Assembly (NCBI GenBank): GCA_002067405.1 | Contig: MVRP01000135.1 | Span: 1 to 11,241, forward strand | Reading direction: 5' to 3' | Origin: Syntrophorhabdaceae bacterium PtaU1.Bin034 | Lineage (GTDB): Bacteria; Desulfobacterota_G; Syntrophorhabdia; Syntrophorhabdales; WCHB1-27 | Length of the DNA: 11,241 nt | Made by a program: the position numbers and the translations under genes | Part shown: in pieces, positions 6,267 through 11,241 of the stretch | Numbering within the stretch: the stretch's first letter is position 1 | Layout: every line of letters starts with the position of its first letter | Notes under the pieces: model-generated | Databases searched by the model: none | What the model saw: only the letters and a program-made list of their open reading frames with translations | Told to the model about the DNA's origin: nothing

Positions 6267-6314
6267 TTCGGACTAATGTATGCGGTGCGTCACCGGCCGG
6301 GGACAGTCCGAGGC
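6261..6314 (+). other. Structured spacer after comM, possible transcript-end hairpin
   Basis: CGGACT (6269-6274) pairs with AGTCCG (6305-6310), and the stem extends through GCCT (6261-6264) with AGGC (6311-6314) after a 4-nt bulge. Inside lie GGTG-cgt-CACC (6284-6294) and the palindrome CCGGCCGG (6293-6300), which compete with one another. The outer stem includes the comM stop region. No T-run follows on the plus strand (ACAAAAAGCG does), so standard intrinsic termination is unlikely. It may act with Rho or protect the 3' end. Confidence 0.4.
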
Positions 6315-6345
6315 ACAAAAAGCGAGCCGTTCCCGTAACCTCTGT

Positions 6346-6366
6346 GTTATCCCTCGCGTTATCCCT
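6346..6366 (+). repeat. Direct repeat GTTATCCCT x2, just upstream of the cupin promoter
   Basis: GTTATCCCT occurs at 6346-6354 and again at 6358-6366, a 12-bp spacing, ending 14 bp before the -35 at 6381. Position and spacing fit an activator half-site pair, although 12 bp is slightly more than one helical turn. No known regulator is recognised. Confidence 0.35.
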
Positions 6367-6380
6367 GTTGTTCGTATTGC

Positions 6381-6409
6381 TTGACCTTTCTGTCCCGTCA
6401 CCTTATATT
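6381..6409 (+). promoter_or_regulatory. Strong sigma70-like promoter abutting the cupin start codon
   Basis: TTGACC (6381-6386) is followed after exactly 17 nt by TATATT (6404-6409). Transcription should begin near 6416-6417, which leaves only 2-3 nt before the ATG at 6419. No Shine-Dalgarno is present. It is the best candidate promoter for the whole rightward gene run from the cupin to the LolC/E permease. Confidence 0.65.
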
Positions 6410-6418
6410 ATGCCCCGT

Positions 6419-6814
6419 ATGGACAAGGTATTTCTGGAGAGCTTGCCTGAAGACAAAAATATCGACGGCGTAAAAAGATGGGAAGAGGAGAAGGGCGAGT
6501 TTGCCCAGATCTGCTATGCGGAAGAGACACGTCATATCGCCTTTTTTGTTATCAAAAAAGGATTCTGGCGGGGTATGCATTATCATGAAAAGAAGGAAGA
6601 GACGTTCTACGTCATAGACGGACGGATCAGGGCGGTCTTTGTCGATCTGGACTCCAGCCAGAGAGAGGAGTACACGCTGGCAAAGGGCCAGAGGCTGCGC
6701 GTAAAGCCGCGCTGCTGGCACATCTTCTATGGAATCGATGATGCATCTGTTGTAGAATATAGTCCGCAAGTCTATGATAAGACTGATGCTTACAGAATGG
6801 ACATGGGTGTGTGA
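6419..6814 (+). CDS. Small cupin-domain protein (sugar-epimerase/WxcM-like fold)
   Basis: From ATG 6419 this is a 131-residue single-domain cupin. Motif 1 is GMHYHEKKEETFYVIDG (52-68), with His54, His56 and Glu60 or Glu61 as metal ligands; motif 2 is around KPRCWHIFYGID (96-107), with His101 as the fourth ligand. The tail EYSPQVYDKTDAYRMD is like cupins related to dTDP-4-dehydrorhamnose 3,5-epimerase or WxcM/FdtA sugar isomerases, in which a YxxxD element near the end closes the pocket. A sugar-nucleotide role is possible given manC upstream, but that is inference and the substrate is unknown. The frame is open upstream to GTG 6344, but those residues overlap the promoter and would only mimic a signal peptide. 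ATG 6410 (three codons upstream) lies at the -10 edge and is unlikely. Its TGA overlaps the next gene's GTG as GTGA. Confidence 0.82.
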   Translation: MDKVFLESLPEDKNIDGVKRWEEEKGEFAQICYAEETRHIAFFVIKKGFWRGMHYHEKKEETFYVIDGRIRAVFVDLDSSQREEYTLAKGQRLRVKPRCWHIFYGIDDASVVEYSPQVYDKTDAYRMDMGV

Positions 6815-7362
6815 TCATGGCTGAGATAAAGAGCGCTATCGAGATTGCAATGGAAAGAACGAAAAACCTTGTCATGGATGAGAAGGAAAAGAAGGAATTC
6901 GCCCAGAAAGACCTTACGGACAGGCTGAGGGCCATCGAACGCCGATTCCTGGAGGGAATTATAGAACCGGAGGAATTCCTGGCCGAATACAAGAACATAC
7001 AGGCCGAAAAGTCGCAGAAAAGAAGAATTCTTGTCGATCTTCTTGTCGAGGAGTTCAATGCTTCCGTTGAGAACGAGAGGCTTTTCCAGCTCCTGGAAAT
7101 TATGGGTGACGAAGCAGGCGGCGGACTCGGAGATGAAGCCCGGCTCTTGAAAAGTGCCTTCCAGAAGGAATTAGAAGCCAGGCTGAGCGGCATAAAAGAA
7201 AGCATACTAGGTCGCCTCAGTTCCATGGGGATTTCAGGAAGCAGCATAGAGCCGAACGTTACTGAGTGGGACGAGTGGAAGAACGCGCTCCAGGAGACAG
7301 GCAGCGTTTGCAGGAAGCGACTTTATGAGTGGAAAGATAAGGTCTGGGTAGTCTCAGCATAG
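6811..7362 (+). CDS. Uncharacterised helical, charged protein
   Basis: This gene encodes 183 residues from GTG 6811 (GTGA overlap with the cupin stop) or 181 from ATG 6817 (MAEIKSAIEIAMERTKNL). No Shine-Dalgarno is visible, so translation is probably coupled to the cupin. The sequence is strongly helical and charged: residues about 20-95 (numbered from ATG 6817) alternate Lys/Glu/Arg with leucines in a coiled-coil style, a Gly-rich hinge DEAGGGLGDEARLL (98-111) follows, then another helix (111-135) and a Trp-rich end (WDEWKNAL at 151-158 and YEWKDKVWVV at 170-179). It has no membrane segment, signal peptide or catalytic motif. The opening 'MAEIKSA.EIAMERT' reminds me of an uncharacterised family found beside similar genes in anaerobic bacteria, but I cannot name it with confidence. 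The gene ends in TAG and is in the same reading frame as the next gene. Confidence 0.72.
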   Translation: MIMAEIKSAIEIAMERTKNLVMDEKEKKEFAQKDLTDRLRAIERRFLEGIIEPEEFLAEYKNIQAEKSQKRRILVDLLVEEFNASVENERLFQLLEIMGDEAGGGLGDEARLLKSAFQKELEARLSGIKESILGRLSSMGISGSSIEPNVTEWDEWKNALQETGSVCRKRLYEWKDKVWVVSA

Positions 7363-7386
7363 CCTCAATCAATCTTAGAGACGGAA

Positions 7387-7407
7387 AAGGAAATCAGCAT
7401 CAATCTG
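7387..7407 (+). promoter_or_regulatory. Shine-Dalgarno before possible non-canonical starts of the TIGR02757 gene
   Basis: AAGGAA at 7387-7392 lies 6 nt before ATC 7399 and 12 nt before CTG 7405, both in frame with the downstream ORF. A second purine box, AAGGAG at 7429-7434, lies 15 nt before GTG 7450. No in-frame ATG, GTG or TTG exists between the TAG at 7360 and GTG 7450. Confidence 0.35.
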
Positions 7408-7449
7408 GAGCAGGCATATAGAAGACACAAGGAGAGCCTTGTTACGCTG

Positions 7450-8178
7450 GTGGGGAATGACCCGGTGGCTTTTCTCCACCGTTTCAAGGACCCCAGGGAC
7501 ATTGAGCTCGCGGGTTTCATCGCCTCTCAATTCGCGTACGGTCGGGTGCAGTTGGTGAGGCGCTTTCTCGACGCGCTTTTCGGACGCATGGCCGATGGGC
7601 CTTATCGTTTTGTCACTTCAGGGGATTTGTCCGCTCTCCGCGACCTCTACTATCGTTTGCACAAAGACGCTGAAATAATCGAGGTTTTTGAGGTGCTGAG
7701 AGCGATTGTCGAGAAGTTCGGCGGAATAGGCAGTATGCTCGAGCATTATTATGAAGGGGATTTCAGGCAGGCATTATGGACTGCCCGCCGGGAATTGTTC
7801 CATGCGAACGACAGGCTCCTTTTCTTTTTCCCCAAACCTTCTCCTTCAAGTCCTTTAAAAAGATGGAGCCTCTATGCCCGATGGATGGTGAGACAGGACG
7901 AGATCGACTTCGGACTGTGGAATTTTGTCGATAAAAGAACACTTGTCATCCCCCTTGACGCCAATGTGTTCAAGATTGGCAAATGCAACAACTGGACCGA
8001 CCAGAGAGCCCAATCATGGAAGGCTGCTTGCCAGATCACAAATGAGCTCAAGAAGCATTGCCCGGATGATCCGGTAAAGTATGATTTTTTTCTCTGCCAT
8101 GTGGTCGGTATTGGCGGAGGCTGCACGGGCACGAGGAATTCTGCCTGCGCAGAAGGATGTTTTCTCAATGAAGTATAG
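7450..8178 (+). CDS. TIGR02757/DUF2400 family protein
   Basis: The first conventional start is GTG 7450, giving 242 residues. The family signature RFKDPRDIELAGFIASQFAY lies at 11-30, followed by a mid region typical of the family. IPLDANVFKIGK (167-178) and a segment ending DPVKYDFFLCHV (207-218) recall the HhH-GPD DNA glycosylase architecture. Four cysteines end the protein (C216-x8-C225-x7-C233-x3-C237), resembling a cluster-type C-terminus. The biochemical role of TIGR02757 is unknown. Family members usually have about 25 residues before the 'DP..F.HRF' motif. Here the equivalent residues, ending AYRRHKESLVTLVGNDP, are encoded upstream of the GTG in an open frame running from the TAG at 7360-7362. 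The true start is therefore probably upstream, perhaps CTG 7405 or ATC 7399. Its end overlaps rimO by 11 nt. Confidence 0.82.
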   Translation: MGNDPVAFLHRFKDPRDIELAGFIASQFAYGRVQLVRRFLDALFGRMADGPYRFVTSGDLSALRDLYYRLHKDAEIIEVFEVLRAIVEKFGGIGSMLEHYYEGDFRQALWTARRELFHANDRLLFFFPKPSPSSPLKRWSLYARWMVRQDEIDFGLWNFVDKRTLVIPLDANVFKIGKCNNWTDQRAQSWKAACQITNELKKHCPDDPVKYDFFLCHVVGIGGGCTGTRNSACAEGCFLNEV

Positions 8179-9475
8179 GATTGTGAGTCTGGGTTGCCCC
8201 AAAAACCTTGTAGATTCGGAACATTTGGCAGGTCGCCTTGACCATGCAGGTCACGCGCTGTCGGAGGATGCCGACCTCGTCATCATCAACACCTGTGCGT
8301 TTATTGCCGATGCATGCAGCGAGTCGATAGAGACGATACTGGAGGAGGCGCGGAAGATCTCCGGAAACGGCAAAAGGCTCGTCGTCACCGGCTGTCTTGT
8401 CGACAGGTATGGTAAGGAGCTTCCCAAACTGCTGCCGGAGGTGGACCTTTTTGTGGGAAGGGGCTCTTGCGGAGACATAGAGAGGCTGGTAGACGTAAAC
8501 GGAGCCTGCCTGTCCGGGGATTGCGCCGCTGAAGGGAGTTCCATTGAGTGCTCGCCGCGAAGGGTGCTTACCCCGGCCCCTACGACTTATTTGAAAATCC
8601 AGGAAGGGTGCAACAACCGGTGCAGCTACTGCACCATACCCTCCATACGGGGTCCCTTGAGGAGCCTGCCGATCGACCATATCGAAGAGGAGTTTCTGAC
8701 GCTTCTGGAAAAGGGCTTCAGAGAGTTCAACATCATAGGGCAGGACATCACTTCCTATGGCAGGGACAATGGGTCAGACATCAAGAAGTTACTTGCAAGG
8801 CTGCTTGCAACAAAGGGTGATTTCTTCATCAGGCTGCTCTATATGCACCCGAAAGGTATTGACGATGCCCTCACGGAAATGATATCGAACGATGAACGCA
8901 TCGTCAAATACTTCGACATCCCGATACAGCATTCCGAGGACCGCTTGCTAAGGTCGATGAAGAGGGGATATACGAAGAAGGAACTGGGCGACCTCTTTGG
9001 AAAGATCAAAAAAGAGATGCCGGATGCCGTGCTCCGGACAACGGTTATGGTAGGATATCCGGGAGAGACGGAAGAGGATTTCTCGGGTCTCTGCGCCTTC
9101 GTAGGTGAATGGGAGTTCGATAACCTTGGGGCGTTCATGTATTCCAGGGAAAAGGGAACAACGGCTGCCCGGATAAAAGGTCATGTGCCGAAGAGCACGA
9201 AAAAGAAAAGATATCAGCGGATCATGGAACTGCAAAAAGACATCTCGAAACGGCGGTTAAAGCGGTTCTTGGGAAAGCAGACGCAGGTTATCGTGGAGGC
9301 CCGCGAGGCAGGCACGACGACCGGTCGTACGCTTCTCCAGGCACCGGATGTTGACGGCATCGCCTTCATCAGAGGCAACTGCGCGGTTGGAGAGATAAGG
9401 CAAGGCAAGATCGTAGGGACTCTGGATTATGACGTGATGGTGGAACTTGGAGGAGTGAATGGAACCGATAAATGA
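8168..9475 (+). CDS. rimO: Ribosomal protein S12 methylthiotransferase RimO
   Basis: RimO is a radical-SAM enzyme that methylthiolates a conserved aspartate of ribosomal protein uS12. The 435-residue protein opens MKYRIVSLGCPKNLVDSE, typical of RimO rather than MiaB. The N-terminal UPF0004 domain has C10, C43 and C76 for the auxiliary 4Fe-4S cluster. The radical-SAM motif EGCNNRCSYCTIP (146-158) has C148-x3-C152-x2-C155. It is followed by PSIRGPLRS (158-166), and IIGQDITSYG and MVGYPGETEEDF lie further on. The C-terminal 65 residues form the TRAM domain. ATG 8168 was chosen because it fits the family N-terminus and has AGAAGGA at 8151-8157; an extension to 8081 would run through the upstream gene. 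It overlaps the TIGR02757 gene by 11 nt and lysS by 17 nt, so translation is probably coupled. Confidence 0.97.
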   Translation: MKYRIVSLGCPKNLVDSEHLAGRLDHAGHALSEDADLVIINTCAFIADACSESIETILEEARKISGNGKRLVVTGCLVDRYGKELPKLLPEVDLFVGRGSCGDIERLVDVNGACLSGDCAAEGSSIECSPRRVLTPAPTTYLKIQEGCNNRCSYCTIPSIRGPLRSLPIDHIEEEFLTLLEKGFREFNIIGQDITSYGRDNGSDIKKLLARLLATKGDFFIRLLYMHPKGIDDALTEMISNDERIVKYFDIPIQHSEDRLLRSMKRGYTKKELGDLFGKIKKEMPDAVLRTTVMVGYPGETEEDFSGLCAFVGEWEFDNLGAFMYSREKGTTAARIKGHVPKSTKKKRYQRIMELQKDISKRRLKRFLGKQTQVIVEAREAGTTTGRTLLQAPDVDGIAFIRGNCAVGEIRQGKIVGTLDYDVMVELGGVNGTDK

Positions 9476-10922
9476 GTTGTTGGGCGTGCGGAAGGAGAAG
9501 GAGGAATACTTCCGCAGCATGGGGATAGACCCGTACCCGCAGGAAAGAGGGCAGTACTGGGGGAGCGATGATATCGAACGGGAGTACGGCGGGTTGACCG
9601 ACGAGGAGATCGAGAAGAAGGACGGTCGCGTTCCTTTTGCCGGCAGGATCATGGCTTTCAGGGATTTTGGCAAGAGCAGTTTCATCCATGTGCAGGATCG
9701 GGAAGGAAAGACCCAGGTTTATGTGAGAAAGGATATACTCAAATCACCCGATTATGCCGTATTCAAGAAGTTCGATGTGGGTGACATTATCTCCGTGGAG
9801 GGCAAGGTCTTCAGGACCCGAACAGGGGAACTGACAATCCTCGCGGAGCAGGTGAAACTTTTGACCAAATCGCTCCGCCCCTTGCCTGAAAAGTGGCATG
9901 GCTTGAAAGATGTGGAGGAGCGGTATCGCAGGAGGTACGTTGACCTGATCGTCAACCAGAAGGTAAAGGAAGTCTTCCTGAGGCGGGCAAAGATCATCGA
10001 GTACATAAGATCATTCCTGGTAAACCGTGATTATGTTGAAGTTGAGACGCCTATGATGCAGATTCTTCCGGGAGGGGCAGTTGCAAAACCATTCAAGACC
10101 CATCACAACGCCCTCGGTCTGGACCTTTATTTGAGAATAGCGCCCGAGCTTTACCTTAAGCGGTTGATTGTAGGAGGGCTTGAAAGGGTATTCGAGATCA
10201 ACAGGAACTTCAGGAACGAAGGTATCTCGGTCAGGCACAACCCGGAATTCACCATGCTCGAGTTCTATCAGGCCTACGCGACGTACGAAGACCTCATAGA
10301 CCTGACCGAAGAGATGGTCTCTTCCCTGGTAATGAAGCTGTTCGGCAGCAACACGGTGGTCTTCAACGGCAGGGAGATCAATTTCGGTAGACCGTGGAAG
10401 CGCATCACGATGGAACAGGCCCTTATCGAATACGGCGAATTCGACCCGGCTATTGCTGATGATATCGAAAGGCTCAAGGCATATGGCAAAGAACTGGGCA
10501 TAGAGGATATCGGGAAAATGCCAAAAGGGAAGGTAATCACGGAGATCTTTGAAAGACTGTGCGAAGATAAGCTGGTACAGCCGACTTTTATTACCCAGTA
10601 TCCTGTCGAGGTATCGCCGCTCGCAAAACGGTCAAAGGAGAGGCCCGAAGTGACCGAGCGGTTCGAATTGTATATGAGCGGTATGGAAATAGCGAACGGC
10701 TTCAACGAGCTTAACGATCCCGCGGACCAGAAGGCGAGATTCCTGGAGCAGCTGAAGGAAAAAGAAGAGGGCGCCGCAATGGATGAAGACTATATCAATG
10801 CGCTGGAATACGGCCTTCCTCCCACTGCGGGCGAGGGTATCGGGATAGACCGGCTCACCATGTTGCTCACCGACAGTCAATCGATCAGGGAAGTCATCCT
10901 CTTCCCGTTGCTGAGGCCATAA
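9459..10922 (+). CDS. lysS: Lysyl-tRNA synthetase, class II
   Basis: The enzyme charges tRNA-Lys with lysine using ATP. The 487 residues match class II LysRS (about 490-505). The OB-fold anticodon-binding domain covers about 56-140 (VPFAGRIMAFRDFGKSSFIH at 58-77). The catalytic core has motif 1 around YVEVETPMMQ (192-201), GGAVAKPF and LYLRIAPELYLKRL (224-237), motif 2 FRNEGISVRHNPEFT (251-265), and motif 3 GEGIGIDRLTMLL (458-470) near the end (VILFPLLRP). All class II signature arginines are present. ATG 9459 overlaps the last 17 nt of rimO, with GGAGGAG at 9449-9455 only 3 nt away, a short spacing. lysS next to rimO couples two translation functions, and a LolC/E permease follows after 5 nt, a neighbour arrangement seen for lysS in related anaerobes. 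Confidence 0.97.
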   Translation: MEPINELLGVRKEKEEYFRSMGIDPYPQERGQYWGSDDIEREYGGLTDEEIEKKDGRVPFAGRIMAFRDFGKSSFIHVQDREGKTQVYVRKDILKSPDYAVFKKFDVGDIISVEGKVFRTRTGELTILAEQVKLLTKSLRPLPEKWHGLKDVEERYRRRYVDLIVNQKVKEVFLRRAKIIEYIRSFLVNRDYVEVETPMMQILPGGAVAKPFKTHHNALGLDLYLRIAPELYLKRLIVGGLERVFEINRNFRNEGISVRHNPEFTMLEFYQAYATYEDLIDLTEEMVSSLVMKLFGSNTVVFNGREINFGRPWKRITMEQALIEYGEFDPAIADDIERLKAYGKELGIEDIGKMPKGKVITEIFERLCEDKLVQPTFITQYPVEVSPLAKRSKERPEVTERFELYMSGMEIANGFNELNDPADQKARFLEQLKEKEEGAAMDEDYINALEYGLPPTAGEGIGIDRLTMLLTDSQSIREVILFPLLRP

Positions 10923-10927
10923 TTGCG

Positions 10928-11241
10928 ATGAAATACGAAACAACCATCGCGCTGCGCTATTTGAGGTCAAAAAGGAAAGATAGATTCATATCTTTCACCA
11001 CCTGGATATCCATAATAGGCATAGGCATAGGCGTGATGGCGATTATCCTGGTCATAGCGGTCATGACCGGGTTTCAGGACGAGATCAGGGAGAGAATACT
11101 GGGCATAAACCCCCACGTGCTCGTGTTAAGCGTCCAGGGAGAAATGAGGGAGCCCCAACAGGTCGTGGAGAAGCTGAAAACCGTAGACGGGGTAATATCG
11201 GCCTCACCCTTTATTACGTTCCAGGCCATGGCCCAGGGGCG
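10928..11241 (+). CDS. lolC: LolC/LolE-family lipoprotein-releasing ABC transporter permease (5' part)
   Basis: The window ends inside this gene; 104 complete codons are visible. LolC/E permeases, with the LolD ATPase, release outer-membrane lipoproteins from the inner membrane to the chaperone LolA. The start MKYETTIALRYLRSKRKDRF, then a single membrane segment at about 22-47 (ISIIGIGIGVMAIILVIAV) and MTGFQDEIRERILGINPHV (46-64) match the family N-terminus closely, where 'ALRYLR..R...FIS......I.GI..GV' and 'V..GF...' are conserved. The visible part after residue 65 begins the periplasmic domain. LolC and LolE cannot be told apart here. ATG 10928 lies 5 nt after the lysS stop with only a weak GAGG at 10913-10916, so it is likely coupled to lysS. 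A lolD gene would be expected just beyond the window. Confidence 0.9.
   Translation, partial: MKYETTIALRYLRSKRKDRFISFTTWISIIGIGIGVMAIILVIAVMTGFQDEIRERILGINPHVLVLSVQGEMREPQQVVEKLKTVDGVISASPFITFQAMAQG
11015..11032 (+). repeat. Hexanucleotide tandem repeat ATAGGC x3
   Basis: Three perfect copies of ATAGGC encode Ile-Gly-Ile-Gly-Ile-Gly (codons 30-35) inside the first membrane helix of the LolC/E permease. Gain or loss of a unit would keep the frame and change the helix length by two residues. Confidence 0.7.

Noticed and set aside
6344..6418. Upstream extension of the cupin that looks like a signal peptide (MLSLALSLLFVLLDL)
   Set aside because: It begins at a GTG without a Shine-Dalgarno, and its DNA holds the TTGACC-N17-TATATT promoter. 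Conserved cupin sequence starts after ATG 6419.
1..11241. Search for tRNA or rRNA genes, CRISPR arrays, insertion sequences, attachment sites, toxin-antitoxin or defence genes
   Set aside because: No repeat-spacer pattern, transposase motif, terminal repeat pair, cloverleaf or defence-type gene was found by reading both strands.

Overview
The window is compact, mostly co-directional bacterial chromosome of moderate GC. It carries housekeeping genes and shows no mobile elements, tRNA or rRNA genes, CRISPR arrays or phage genes. The gene set and protein character (FmdB-type zinc ribbon, delta-type PurE, a DmpA-like P1 peptidase, short ManC, ComM, RimO-LysS followed by a LolC/E permease) suggest a Gram-negative anaerobe of the former Deltaproteobacteria (Desulfobacterota, perhaps a Syntrophorhabdus/Syntrophus-like lineage). 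That placement is inference from protein style. The LolC/E permease supports an outer membrane.

Left part (1-1376): the 3' end of an unrecognised plus-strand gene ends within a long inverted repeat. Facing it is a minus-strand pair, an FmdB-family zinc-ribbon protein and a 51-residue basic protein, joined by an ATGA stop/start overlap. Divergent from that pair is purE. Sigma70-like promoters can be placed for both directions, with short palindromes between them.

Middle (1488-4672): a P1/S58 autoprocessing peptidase, a Sir2-family NAD-dependent deacylase, a short ORF resembling the first part of a YkgJ-type cysteine-cluster protein (probably truncated), and mannose-1-phosphate guanylyltransferase. 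Right-middle (4734-6266): the YifB/ComM AAA+ ATPase, followed by a structured spacer.

Right part (6419-11241): a run with overlapping or nearly overlapping ends that looks like one transcription unit. It holds a cupin, an uncharacterised helical protein, a TIGR02757/DUF2400 protein, rimO, lysS and the start of a LolC/E permease. A good promoter lies just before the cupin. The unit mixes translation functions (ribosomal protein S12 methylthiolation, tRNA-Lys charging) with envelope lipoprotein export.

The points most worth a second look concern gene expression. Two genes (P1 peptidase and cupin) lack a Shine-Dalgarno sequence and have promoter-like elements only 10-11 nt upstream of the ATG, suggesting leaderless or near-leaderless mRNAs. 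The TIGR02757 gene has its conserved N-terminal helix encoded upstream of the first normal start codon, implying a non-canonical start, or readthrough of a TAG that separates it in frame from the previous gene. I do not see a convincing novel defence, mobile or metabolic system here.
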